A stretch of DNA of 64,000 nt from Oligoflexia bacterium (lineage in GTDB: Bacteria; Bdellovibrionota; Bacteriovoracia; Bacteriovoracales; Bacteriovoracaceae): the NCBI GenBank assembly GCA_015232355.1, contig JADFZW010000009.1, positions 104,083 to 168,082 of the forward strand, read 5' to 3'. The first letter of the stretch is position 1, and every line of letters starts with the position of its first letter. This document shows, one piece after another, positions 8,817-17,492 of this stretch. Under the pieces are notes generated by a model. The model saw nothing but the letters and a program-made list of their open reading frames with translations, had not been told where the DNA came from and searched no databases. The position numbers and the translations under genes are program-made.

Positions 8817-9509
8817 TCACTTGTTGACAGAGGCAACAATCATAAATTGCTTAGCGGCCGGTTTGATCATACTTTTCAAATAAAATCTAACGAACATACG
8901 TATGATTGGGAATTTTGATTTCATCGAAAATGGAATGAAACCTTTGTAGCATTTATAAATAGAAAAATTATGCAATTGTAATAAGTCTGAAAAAGATGTG
9001 TGTGAAAAAATTGTTTTGTGAGTATAATCATCAAAATAATTTTTGCAGCAGAGTTGAAAATTCGGTTGAATTACAATTAATCTACCATTTTTGGTTAATA
9101 TTTTTGAAATATATTTGAGTTGATCTTTAATGGGTTCGATTTCCAGGTGTTCGAAGTAGTTGCTACAAAAAACTACATCAAATGAATTTTCAGGAAATTC
9201 AGAGAGAGCAATAGAGGCATCAGTAACATGAATTTTTACTTGAGAGTCTTTTTCAATGAACTTTTTAAAGTAAGGTTCAATTTCTATTGCATCCTTTTTT
9301 TTTGCAACGATATTGCCAATAAAATCACCATAGCCACAACCAATTTCTAAAACCTTTGAATCAGTCGCAATATAGTGTTTATTTAAGTAGGAACAAATCT
9401 CCTGCCAAACAATTGTTCTCTTTGGATCATAACTGAAACGTGTAGTGTAGTAGTATTGTTGGTGTTGATCTAGATTCTGATTCTGATGCTGGTGTTGATG
9501 TTTGTTCAT
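8817..9509 (-). CDS. Class I SAM methyltransferase
   Basis: A 230-residue enzyme with the SAM loop VLEIGCGYGDFIG near residue 56, an acidic EIEPYF at strand 2, and VVFCSNYFEHL at motif IV. The N-terminus is odd: about 18 residues almost entirely His, Gln and Asn, starting MNKHQHQHQNQNLDQHQQ, coded by a short CAN repeat. The ATG overlaps the stop of the GT2 gene upstream (ATGA), so translation is coupled. It probably methylates a sugar, lipid or carboxylate intermediate of the glycan. The repeat may add a metal-binding or merely disordered tail. Confidence 0.85.
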   Translation of the reverse strand: MNKHQHQHQNQNLDQHQQYYYTTRFSYDPKRTIVWQEICSYLNKHYIATDSKVLEIGCGYGDFIGNIVAKKKDAIEIEPYFKKFIEKDSQVKIHVTDASIALSEFPENSFDVVFCSNYFEHLEIEPIKDQLKYISKILTKNGRLIVIQPNFQLCCKNYFDDYTHKTIFSHTSFSDLLQLHNFSIYKCYKGFIPFSMKSKFPIIRMFVRFYLKSMIKPAAKQFMIVASVNK

Positions 9510-10282
9510 TTTTCGTAGGCCACCTGTTTATTTACCTGTTTGTCCACATGCTTTGAGATGTTATATGTGAATAGGTTTTGAAATAGATGATAGAAACATA
9601 AAAAGAACATATATGAACCGAGTGTAAATGTTTTATACATACTTCCTGTTACAGAACTTTTCCCGATTCGTTTTTGATAGCGAATCGGAACTTCCACCAT
9701 TGATATGCCGGCCCTTAAAGCGAGTAATGATAATTCAAATCCAAAAGCAGAGTGATTTTCTCTAAAATACGGTTTGATTTGTTCGTATGCTTCTCTAGAT
9801 AAGAGACGATATGTGCATCCACAATCTGATAAGTGTGGAGCAGAAGAAAAAAATAAAAATTCTGCAATTTTGGCCACAAGATAGTTTCCATATTTTAAAG
9901 CTATACCCATATTAGCGCCAGACAAAATCATAGTAGAACAAGTCCTTGATCCTTGAACTAATTGAACCTCTTTAGAATAAATTAAAAATTTTAAGATATC
10001 ATCAGCTAAAAATGTTCCATCTCCTTCGCACATTACAATCAAATCACTTTTTGCATGCTTCAAACCAGTCTGATAACCATAACCATAACCTTGATTGGTT
10101 TCATGAATAAGCACTGCCTTAGTTTTTTTTATCTCATCTACTGTGCCTTCTTCAGAGTTGTTGTCTACAACAACAACTTCATCAACTACTCCAGTAGCAA
10201 AAAAATCATCAACGCATTGTCGTATAGACATTTTTTCTCTATAGGTTGAGATAACAACAGAAACTGATTTTCCTTCAAACAT
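9506..10282 (-). CDS. Family 2 glycosyltransferase (DPM1/DPG-synthase-like)
   Basis: GT-A fold, 258 residues: SVVISTYREKMSIRQ at the N-terminus, VDEVVVVDNNSEEGT, then CEGDGTFLADDI containing the metal-binding D-x-D-like motif. Later, SDCGCTYRLLSREAY matches the polyprenyl-phosphate sugar synthases. The C-terminus has a hydrophobic stretch. An AAAGG lies seven bases before the ATG. It is the first gene of the leftward operon, facing the WecA fusion across 222 bases. It could make a polyprenyl-phosphate sugar for the GT87-like enzyme in the same operon; that link is inference. Confidence 0.88.
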   Translation of the reverse strand: MFEGKSVSVVISTYREKMSIRQCVDDFFATGVVDEVVVVDNNSEEGTVDEIKKTKAVLIHETNQGYGYGYQTGLKHAKSDLIVMCEGDGTFLADDILKFLIYSKEVQLVQGSRTCSTMILSGANMGIALKYGNYLVAKIAEFLFFSSAPHLSDCGCTYRLLSREAYEQIKPYFRENHSAFGFELSLLALRAGISMVEVPIRYQKRIGKSSVTGSMYKTFTLGSYMFFLCFYHLFQNLFTYNISKHVDKQVNKQVAYEK

Positions 10283-10504
10283 TCACTTACCTTTATGAGT
10301 AATGATATGAGTTTTAATATTAAAAACGAGATTTTTATAAATACTATTCCTAATATTAATATTAAGGCAATTTTTTTTAAAAAATTTAAGATGAAAAATA
10401 GCATATTTAAATGAATTGAAGTATTTTATAACTATCAACGCATTTATAAATAAAAATGAAAAGGTACAGACAGTACAGTTACATATATTATACAGGGGGA
10501 GGTA
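10283..10504. promoter_or_regulatory. Divergent intergenic region, probable promoters both ways
   Basis: These 222 very AT-rich bases separate the leftward GT2 operon from the rightward WecA operon and hold no convincing gene. On the plus strand a tatattatac block lies shortly before the gggggagg ribosome site and could be a -10 region, but I see no good -35. Promoters for both units are expected here from gene arrangement rather than from clear motifs. Confidence 0.45.
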
Positions 10505-12610
10505 GTGAAGGATAATCATCTTTTTGAGGCACTTTTGCCAATTATTTTTACCATACTCCTCTCATTTTGCGCTTTTCTTTCCACCTATCTTCTTACTCAT
10601 CTTATAATTAAGATTTGTCATCGTTATGATTATCTTGCTTATCCTCGTGAATCGCGCTGGCATAAAAAACCAACTGCACTCTATGGTGGGGCCGGTTTTG
10701 TATTAGTTACATCGCTACTCCTATTTGGTTTTCTTAAATTTGCACCAACATCATTTGTATCGACACCAATTTCTTCAATTATATCTTTTAATAAAGGGGC
10801 GTCACCATACGCAGGTCTTTTATTTGGTTCATTTATAATTTTTCTATTTGGTTTAATAGATGACATATATAAATTAAAACCTCACTATAAATTGCTTGGA
10901 CAATTACTTTCTGTTGCTGTGGCCACTTACTTTGGTTTAATAGTTACCTACTTTGAATCATCACCCATTTTTTCTTTTTTTATAACGATGATTTGGTTTT
11001 TGGGAATTAGTAATGCTTTTAATCTTCTTGATAACATGGACGGACTTTCTTCAGGAGTTGCAATTACCGCTGCCGCTATAATTATTGTTCACTCATTTTT
11101 TCAACATAATTTTACTGTAATGTTTGTTGCAATTATTTTTGCAAGCTCTCTTGCTGGATTTTGGCCACTTAATAAAAATCCTGCAAAAGTTTTCATGGGT
11201 GATTGTGGGAGCCAGTTTATTGGATTCTTTTTAGCAGGACTTGCTATTATTGGTACCTGGAAGGATATTTCAAATCTTTTTATAACTCTCTTTTTTCCTA
11301 TTATGATTTTAGCGATACCAATATTTGATACAACATATGTCTCTATCATGAGAAAATTTCATGGACGCAAAATTACTGATGGAGGAAAAGATCATCTCTC
11401 GCACCGTTTAGTGGCAATAGGGCTTAGTGAAAAGCGAGCGGTAAATATATTAATAATCTTAGGATTTGGAATTGGAATTACAACTCTCTTTGTTCTCCAC
11501 AATTTTGGCCAATACCTTTCTCTTGCGCTATTTCCATTTATTATTATTGCTTTTTCAGTAATTGGAATCTTTCTCTCACAAATAAATGTTTACAATGTTC
11601 CTGCAACTGTTCCTATGCCAAATTTTTTGATTTCATCATCGAAACTATTATTTAATAAATTTAGAAACCTAACAAAAGGGGAGAGTTTTTTTAATTTTGA
11701 TTTTTTTGTCGTTTATAAACGTAGATTTGCTGAGGTTACCGGCGATATTATTTTACTCTTTATGAGCCTATTTTTTGCCTACAATCTTCGTTTCGAAAAT
11801 AGTTTTGATACTTACTATACAAATCAGTTTTTAGATATAGTAATAATTTTTATTACTGTAAAAATAGCTGTGCTGTTTTGGCAAGGATATTACCGAGGGC
11901 AATGGAAGTATGTAGGAATTGCTGATCTTTTGAATCTATTAAAATCATCGCTAATCAGTTTTTTTATATTGATTGCTTATGTGACTTTGACCTATCATTT
12001 TGAAAATTTTTCTCGGGCAGTTTTGGTTCTTGATCTTTGTTTTACAGTAATGCTTTTGGGTGGAGTCCGTTTAGGAATTCGTGCATTCAATGAATATGTA
12101 TTCCAACATCGACATGACTTTACTCCTGTAGTCCTTTATGGCCATGATAAAGATAAATTGGATCTATTAATTAAACGATTAAAGATGAGAAATGAACGAC
12201 ACTATAAGCCGCTTGCGGTATTTTGTACTGAGGAAAATAGTAATAATATTAGTAGAAGCAACTTTCAAAATGAATCCTTTGCTTATAATTCGACAACATT
12301 TTCGTCGGCAACTGCATCAGCACCATCATCGTCGTCGTCGTCGTCATCATCTTCTTCTTTTTCTTTATCCTCAACATCACTGCCCTCTTTTTCTTCACTA
12401 CCAAAAATATCAAATGTGTATCGCTTATCTAAAATTCATAATGAATCATTACAAGGAATTGATGTTATCAGGGATAGTACGGAGTTGTACAATATGTTGA
12501 ATAAGAGCGGAGTGAAAAATGTTATTTCACTTGAAGATGTGGAAGATTCAGGATTGTTAAAGGAATTAACTGGAAAAGGATATAAGATAATTGTGGAAAA
12601 TCGGATTTAG
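10505..12610 (+). CDS. WecA/MraY-type phosphoglycosyltransferase fused to a WbpM/CapD-like N-terminal domain
   Basis: 701 residues, GTG start behind gggggagg. Residues 1 to about 350 form a polytopic polyprenyl-phosphate HexNAc-1-phosphate transferase: IDDIYKLKP, the catalytic NLLDNMDGLSSG, KVFMGDCGSQFIG and DHLSHRLVAIG. From about 385 come further membrane segments (GDIILLFMSLFFAYNLRF) and a Rossmann-like part (PVVLYGHDKDKLDLL), as in the membrane half of WbpM/PglF. The catalytic dehydratase half is missing; after an 11-serine run the protein ends near a short ISLEDVEDSG region. It probably initiates the lipid-linked glycan. Confidence 0.88.
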   Translation: MKDNHLFEALLPIIFTILLSFCAFLSTYLLTHLIIKICHRYDYLAYPRESRWHKKPTALYGGAGFVLVTSLLLFGFLKFAPTSFVSTPISSIISFNKGASPYAGLLFGSFIIFLFGLIDDIYKLKPHYKLLGQLLSVAVATYFGLIVTYFESSPIFSFFITMIWFLGISNAFNLLDNMDGLSSGVAITAAAIIIVHSFFQHNFTVMFVAIIFASSLAGFWPLNKNPAKVFMGDCGSQFIGFFLAGLAIIGTWKDISNLFITLFFPIMILAIPIFDTTYVSIMRKFHGRKITDGGKDHLSHRLVAIGLSEKRAVNILIILGFGIGITTLFVLHNFGQYLSLALFPFIIIAFSVIGIFLSQINVYNVPATVPMPNFLISSSKLLFNKFRNLTKGESFFNFDFFVVYKRRFAEVTGDIILLFMSLFFAYNLRFENSFDTYYTNQFLDIVIIFITVKIAVLFWQGYYRGQWKYVGIADLLNLLKSSLISFFILIAYVTLTYHFENFSRAVLVLDLCFTVMLLGGVRLGIRAFNEYVFQHRHDFTPVVLYGHDKDKLDLLIKRLKMRNERHYKPLAVFCTEENSNNISRSNFQNESFAYNSTTFSSATASAPSSSSSSSSSSSFSLSSTSLPSFSSLPKISNVYRLSKIHNESLQGIDVIRDSTELYNMLNKSGVKNVISLEDVEDSGLLKELTGKGYKIIVENRI
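12326..12358. repeat. Serine-codon repeat (11 TCN codons)
   Basis: Eleven consecutive serine codons, five of them TCG in a row, within the linker of the WecA fusion gene. It is a simple sequence repeat in steps of three, so slippage alters linker length without a frameshift. Confidence 0.75.
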
Positions 12611-12718
12611 ATTTTATAATTTTGAATTAATTTCGACACGAAATCTCTGACAAATAGTCCAATGGAGAATCCGAAAAAATACTGGCAAAATAACATGTTA
12701 TTATAGTAAAGAGTGGAT

Positions 12719-14923
12719 ATGAGGATATTTTTTTTACTAAGTTATTCTATGAGCGGTCCGTCTTCAAGATACCGTTACTATAATATGTTTCCATTTTATA
12801 AACAAATGGGAATTTGTTTTTCATATTCTAATTTTTTTGGTGAATTTTACATCAAATGGCTAGTGTCTAGAAAAACGAGCAAACTATTTTTGCCATTACT
12901 GAGCGTATATTATTTTTTTTGCTTTTTAAAAAGATTACTTGTAGTTGTTTTTTGCCTTCCCTTTTATGATCTTATTGTTATCGAAAGAGATATTTTGCCT
13001 CGAGCGGATATTACACTTTATTTAAAATTGCTAAAAAAGTTTGGCAAAAAAATTATTTTTGAATTTGATGATCTTATTGAGCAAACCGTTTTACCTCAAA
13101 CAAAGTATTTTAAACTACTTGAAATATCCGATGGGATTATTGTTGGGAATAATTACTTAAAGCAGATGGCGAGTCGTTATTGTAATCCAGATAAAATAAC
13201 AGTTATAAACACGACTATTTCTTTTGATGAATATGAATCCGCTTATCAAAAAACAAAAACTATAAAAGAACAAAACAAGGTTGTGTCTATTGTTTGGATT
13301 GGTTCATCAACAACGATGGCATACTTAGAGAAAGTACTTAATTATTTTGAAAAATTAGAGACAAAGAATAAATACAAATTGGTGATAATATCTAATTCTC
13401 CACCCCATAATTTCACTGAAAATCCAACCTTAAATATTGAGTTTATAAAATGGAATGTGTCGACTTACCTATACCATCTTGCTAAATGTGATATTGGCAT
13501 CATGCCTCTTTTTGATGATGACTGGGCCCGTGCTAAATGTGGCTTTAAATTGATTCAATATTTTGGAGTAGGGATTCCTGTTGTTACATCACCTCTTGGA
13601 ATAAATGTTGAGATAGTAGATCATGAAGTTAATGGTTTTTTTGCTTTTGGGGAAAAAGAGTGGAGAAGATGTTTGGAGACTTTGATTGATAGCAAAGAAC
13701 TGCAACTTAAAATGGGATTGGAGGGACAAAAAAAAGTACAACTAAAATTTGATAATAAAAAAATATATAAGACAATAATATGTTTTTACCAGGATATAAT
13801 GGGTTTATGGCCAGATAATTACTTATTGGAAGACAAATTTGCTAAAGTTTTGCCAATAAAAAAATATTTTGATGACACAGACTCTAAAAAATTAATATCA
13901 AAAACAACAAAATATATAGATCAAAATATTATTGTTTGTCCTAACTGTGAAGGAGATCTTTTATATTTAAGTTTTAAAGATAGTGACAATGATAAAAATG
14001 AAAAAAGTGAGAAAAATGAAACAGAGATAAGTACCAAAAATTGCAAATGCTCCACCTGTAGTAAAGAATTTCCTTTTATCAACTCAATTTTAAGATTTGT
14101 ACCAAGTGAAAATTACGCTAATTCTTTTGGACTGCAATGGAATTATCATATTAAAACACAAATTGATAAGTACAGTGGATTAAGCATTAGTAAAGATCGA
14201 TTAGTTAGTGAATCAAAATGGGATCTGAACGAACTTAACGGAGAGTTAGTTTTGGAGTGTGGATCAGGTGCAGGAAGATTTACTGGACCTCTCTGTGAAT
14301 CTCGTGCCAATGTTGTTTCATTTGATTACTCCAGCTCTGTTGAGGCCAATTACTGCAATAATTATGAGTTTGATAATTTGCTATTATTGCAAGCATCGAT
14401 CTATGAGATGCCATTTAAAGAAGAGAGTTTTGATCGATTACTTTGCTTAGGAGTAATTCAGCATACTCCAGATGTTGAAAAATCTTTTAAAACACTATTT
14501 AAATATATTAAAAAGGGTGGAAAATTTTGTATCGATGTATATGCAGCTCCTTACAGTTACTTCCATCCTCGACACATAATGAGACCATTTACTAAGAGGA
14601 TGAAACCTGAAAAACTATATCAGTTTGTAAGATGGTATGTTCCTAAGCTATTCCCCGTCTCAACATTTCTACATAAAGTTCCTATGATTGGACAATATTT
14701 GGCCAGGATAGTACCTGTAGCAAACTGGAGGTCGAATCTAAAATTAAAGGATGAAAATATGTGGCTTGAATGGGCCATACTAGATACGTTTGATTGGCTC
14801 TCGCCTACCTATGAGTATCCTCAAACTGCAACTAAATTAAGAAAATGGTGTAAGGAATTGAACCTCTCTCATTGGGAATTATCCAGAGAAAGAGGACTAT
14901 ATATAATTAGAGGGATAAGATAG
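12719..14923 (+). CDS. Glycosyltransferase - zinc ribbon - methyltransferase fusion
   Basis: Two enzymes in one chain of about 734 residues. Residues 1-370 are a GT-B glycosyltransferase: SMSGPSSRYRYYN at the start, EFDDLIEQ near 120, and a C-terminal site with KLIQYFGVGIPVVTSPLG. Near 400 is a four-cysteine ribbon (CPNC and CSTCSKEF). A class I methyltransferase then follows, with LVLECGSGAGRFTG as its SAM loop and LGVIQHTPD later. An Asp/Lys/Glu/Ser-rich linker lies inside the ribbon. A GTG at 12713 is possible, but AAGAG is better spaced for the ATG at 12719. The fusion suggests a sugar that is added and then methylated. Confidence 0.85.
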   Translation: MRIFFLLSYSMSGPSSRYRYYNMFPFYKQMGICFSYSNFFGEFYIKWLVSRKTSKLFLPLLSVYYFFCFLKRLLVVVFCLPFYDLIVIERDILPRADITLYLKLLKKFGKKIIFEFDDLIEQTVLPQTKYFKLLEISDGIIVGNNYLKQMASRYCNPDKITVINTTISFDEYESAYQKTKTIKEQNKVVSIVWIGSSTTMAYLEKVLNYFEKLETKNKYKLVIISNSPPHNFTENPTLNIEFIKWNVSTYLYHLAKCDIGIMPLFDDDWARAKCGFKLIQYFGVGIPVVTSPLGINVEIVDHEVNGFFAFGEKEWRRCLETLIDSKELQLKMGLEGQKKVQLKFDNKKIYKTIICFYQDIMGLWPDNYLLEDKFAKVLPIKKYFDDTDSKKLISKTTKYIDQNIIVCPNCEGDLLYLSFKDSDNDKNEKSEKNETEISTKNCKCSTCSKEFPFINSILRFVPSENYANSFGLQWNYHIKTQIDKYSGLSISKDRLVSESKWDLNELNGELVLECGSGAGRFTGPLCESRANVVSFDYSSSVEANYCNNYEFDNLLLLQASIYEMPFKEESFDRLLCLGVIQHTPDVEKSFKTLFKYIKKGGKFCIDVYAAPYSYFHPRHIMRPFTKRMKPEKLYQFVRWYVPKLFPVSTFLHKVPMIGQYLARIVPVANWRSNLKLKDENMWLEWAILDTFDWLSPTYEYPQTATKLRKWCKELNLSHWELSRERGLYIIRGIR

Positions 14924-14934
14924 ATAATAATAGA

Positions 14935-16161
14935 ATGAAAGAAATTAATGTTCTCTACATAACTTATAATGGATTACTATCTCATCTGGGGCAATCTCAA
15001 ATACTTCCATACATAAGAGAATTAAAAAATAAAGGTAATGTTTTTTTTGTTATTTCTTTTGAAAAAGAGGATCATAAACCAAAGAGTGGATTTGATTATA
15101 TAAGATATTGGAAATTTCTTCGATACACATATCGTTTTGGAGTTGTTAGTAAAATTTATGATATTTTTTGTGGTCTTTTTTGGGGATTTTTTCTTTGTAT
15201 AAAAAATGAAATAAAAATTATTCATTGTAGAAGTTATCTACCTACACTAATCGGACTTATCATAAAAATGTTACTATTTCATAAATCTATCAAAGTTGTA
15301 TTTGATATGAGAGGATTTCTTCCCGATGAGTATGCAGATATTGGTCATTGGGATAAGAAGAAACCAATTTACAAGATAGTTAAATTTTTTGAGAAGAGAT
15401 TACTATTTTACTCGGATCATATTGTTATACTTACACATGCAGGGAAAAATTATTTAGAAAAAAAATATAATTTGAAAAAAATTACTACTATCCCTTGTTG
15501 TGTAGATGAACTTAGATTTAAGAGGACTGCTCACTCTGTTGATGTCAGCAAAAAAGATCTAAGGAAAATTTTATTTAAAAAATTTGAGAACAATCTTATA
15601 GAAAAAAAGATATTTATTTATATTGGTTCTGTTGGGACTTGGTATCCTCTTGATAAAATGATTGAATTTTTTAAAGTTATTAAAACAAATGAAGAGAAAA
15701 ATTCTTTTTTCCTTTTATTGGTAAATGATTTGGAAGAAAAGGTTACTACGTTAATGTCAGAATATGGCGTATCACCTCAAGATTTTGCAGTTATGCGAGT
15801 AAGTGGTCACGAAGTCATGAGCTATATTCAAGCAGTTGATTATGGCATTGCTTTTATCAAAAATATATTTTCAAAGATAGCATCTAGTCCGATCAAAAAT
15901 GGTGAATTTATTTTTGCTAAAATTCCTATTGTATGCAACGATATCGGAGATAATACGTTTCTCATTTCTAAAGATATCGGATATGTCATTAAAAATTTTG
16001 ACGAATTAGAATACATTAATGGGTTTAATCATATTAGAAGGATTGATCCGAACTCATACGAATATACAAAATCAAGAGAATTCGTCTTGCAAAAACATTT
16101 GGGTTTAAGTGAAGGGGTGAAGAGGTATCATCATATTTATGAGAAGGTAATTGCTTGCTGA
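14935..16161 (+). CDS. Family 4-like glycosyltransferase
   Basis: A 408-residue GT-B enzyme beginning NVLYITYNGLLSHLGQSQ, with HCRSYLPTLIGL near 100, DMRGFLPDEYAD near 125, IYIGSVGTWYPLDKMIEF at the linker to the second domain, and a C-terminal region KNGEFIFAKIPIVCND in place of the usual E-x7-E. The start is 12 bases after the fusion gene, so the three rightward genes from 10505 form one operon. The IS200-like element lies just downstream. Sugar unknown. Confidence 0.85.
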   Translation: MKEINVLYITYNGLLSHLGQSQILPYIRELKNKGNVFFVISFEKEDHKPKSGFDYIRYWKFLRYTYRFGVVSKIYDIFCGLFWGFFLCIKNEIKIIHCRSYLPTLIGLIIKMLLFHKSIKVVFDMRGFLPDEYADIGHWDKKKPIYKIVKFFEKRLLFYSDHIVILTHAGKNYLEKKYNLKKITTIPCCVDELRFKRTAHSVDVSKKDLRKILFKKFENNLIEKKIFIYIGSVGTWYPLDKMIEFFKVIKTNEEKNSFFLLLVNDLEEKVTTLMSEYGVSPQDFAVMRVSGHEVMSYIQAVDYGIAFIKNIFSKIASSPIKNGEFIFAKIPIVCNDIGDNTFLISKDIGYVIKNFDELEYINGFNHIRRIDPNSYEYTKSREFVLQKHLGLSEGVKRYHHIYEKVIAC

Positions 16162-16245
16162 AAACCTTCTTGGGGGTACTTTGTTTGTTTTTTAGAGGTT
16201 CCAATTTTAAAACAATGGGACACTTCATTTGAAATCATTTCTAAC

Positions 16246-16299
16246 TCTGTCATAAAAATATACCTCCTGTTAAATGTTAAATAAAAACATCATGACAGA
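16246..16299. repeat. Inverted repeat beyond tnpA 3' end
   Basis: Perfect arms tctgtcat (16246-16253) and atgacaga (16292-16299) around a 38-base loop. It could be the right-end structure of the IS200-like element or a poor terminator for the glycosyltransferase gene. The loop is longer than usual for either. Confidence 0.5.
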
Positions 16300-16304
16300 A
16301 TTAA

Positions 16305-16724
16305 TTATTTACTACGCACACTTATCGCAAAGAGGGCTTCCTGCTCTCGAACATATTTCTTTATAGCCTCAAGTTCGAAACCAACTGTCGATACTGAATA
16401 ACCACGGGCCCAAAAGTGCTCTTCTGCAAAGTTTTTCTCTTTGCCACAAATTCTTGCAATATTAATTGCACTCTTTCCTTTCAAAAAGCCAACAACTGAG
16501 GCAACTGAATATTTCGGAGGAATAGCTAAAATCATGTGAACATGATTGTCGCATAAATTTCCTCCAATAATTTTACATTCTCTCTGCTTAGCAAGATCAT
16601 GAAAAATTTCTCTTAATTGTTTTTTTATATTTCCAAAGATGACTTTTCTACGTCTCTTTGGGATAAAGACTATGTGATACTTGCAATCCCATCTTGAATG
16701 GGACAAACTTTGATAACCGGACAT
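16305..16724 (-). CDS. tnpA: IS200/IS605-family Y1 transposase
   Basis: Single-strand HUH transposase of 139 residues, about normal for IS200. It has SRWDCKYHIVFIPKRRRK at the start, the HUH pair in NHVHMILAIPP, FLKGKSAINIAR, and FWARGYSVSTVG before the Y1 helix KKYVREQE, whose tyrosine is the nucleophile. All catalytic residues are present, so it may be active. Its leader holds a hairpin with arms at 16732-16738 and 16759-16765, which may limit its expression as in IS200. No tnpB is nearby. Confidence 0.93.
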   Translation of the reverse strand: MSGYQSLSHSRWDCKYHIVFIPKRRRKVIFGNIKKQLREIFHDLAKQRECKIIGGNLCDNHVHMILAIPPKYSVASVVGFLKGKSAINIARICGKEKNFAEEHFWARGYSVSTVGFELEAIKKYVREQEALFAISVRSK

Positions 16725-16731
16725 AAGTACG

Positions 16732-16765
16732 CCTTACGATTGTTTCTCACCAAACCACCGTAAGG
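16732..16765. repeat. Inverted repeat in tnpA leader
   Basis: Arms ccttacg (16732-16738) and cgtaagg (16759-16765), just upstream of the tnpA start on the minus strand. It resembles the IS200 leader structure that impedes read-through or translation of tnpA. Confidence 0.55.
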
Positions 16766-16804
16766 ATACTTTACTCCGGTATCGCTAAAAGCGTAATCTA
16801 GTCT

Positions 16805-16821
16805 CACTAGTAAAACTAGTG
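16805..16821. repeat. Probable IS200 left-end hairpin
   Basis: Perfect hairpin: arms cactagt and actagtg around a three-base loop, placed about 80 bases upstream of tnpA. This fits the subterminal hairpin recognised by TnpA. Confidence 0.6.
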
Positions 16822-16889
16822 GATTCCCCATGAAGACTTATTGATGAAAACTAGAGAATATTTTGCAAAATAAACAACGAGAACACCAT

Positions 16890-17492
16890 ATGACTTCAAT
16901 TAATAATAACTTAATCTTTTCTGCAAAGACCATTAATCAAGAACAACTCCTACAAACTGCCAAATTAATTTATTCAGCTCTTCCGGATTTTTATAATCTG
17001 TTCTTCGCTTCCTTCTCAATTGAAGAGGTATATGAAGTTATCACCAATCAAATAAACTCAAAAGATGCAGAATTAGAAGAGACTCATATATATAAAGATG
17101 CAAATGATGATATCGTTGTAGGAGCATATTCTTTTTATCAAACATCAGAGTCTACTTCCAGGCAATTTATGGGAATGAAAAAATTTTATCGAAAAATTAA
17201 TCTCGAAAAAATAGATGAGGTCGAACAAAATTTAGCAAAATTTTCAAAGAATATTCCTAAAATTACGGACGACGGAAGCTACTTGGCCAGATTTGCAGTC
17301 GATCATAATTTTCAAGGAAAAGGAATTGCAAATGCCTTAATGGAAGATTTTATTAAACAAAGCAATGCACATGCAAAATGTTACTTGCATGTAAAAAAAG
17401 ATAATCTTCGGGCCATCAACTTTTACAAAAAAACAGGATGGGGTGTCTCTCACGACAGCTTAGATTACATTATTATGTGCAGAAATCGATGA
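16890..17492 (+). CDS. GNAT-family N-acetyltransferase
   Basis: About 200 residues ending in a GNAT fold: YLARFAVDHNFQGKGIANAL includes the acetyl-CoA loop Q-G-K-G-I-A, and DNLRAINFYKKTGW is the C-terminal motif. The N-terminal third is unfamiliar. The ATG at 16890 is favoured over an upstream TTG at 16863. It stands alone on the plus strand next to the insertion element, and its last 33 bases overlap the convergent ligase gene. It may acetylate an amino-sugar or be a passenger unrelated to the glycan; I cannot tell. Confidence 0.8.
   Translation: MTSINNNLIFSAKTINQEQLLQTAKLIYSALPDFYNLFFASFSIEEVYEVITNQINSKDAELEETHIYKDANDDIVVGAYSFYQTSESTSRQFMGMKKFYRKINLEKIDEVEQNLAKFSKNIPKITDDGSYLARFAVDHNFQGKGIANALMEDFIKQSNAHAKCYLHVKKDNLRAINFYKKTGWGVSHDSLDYIIMCRNR

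Larger units (their letters stand above)
16246..16821 (-). mobile_element. IS200-type insertion sequence (limits approximate)
   Basis: A single tnpA gene flanked by hairpins, the arrangement of IS200. A long-looped inverted repeat (8-base arms at 16246 and 16292) lies beyond the 3' end of tnpA. A seven-base-stem hairpin at 16805-16821 lies beyond its 5' end. I take these as the subterminal structures, so true ends should be a few tens of bases further out. No target duplication is expected for this family. It sits between a glycosyltransferase operon and a GNAT gene without breaking either. Confidence 0.7.

Noticed and set aside
12192..12500. Plus-strand His/Arg-rich open frame
   Set aside because: Out-of-frame shadow of the poly-serine part of the WecA fusion gene.
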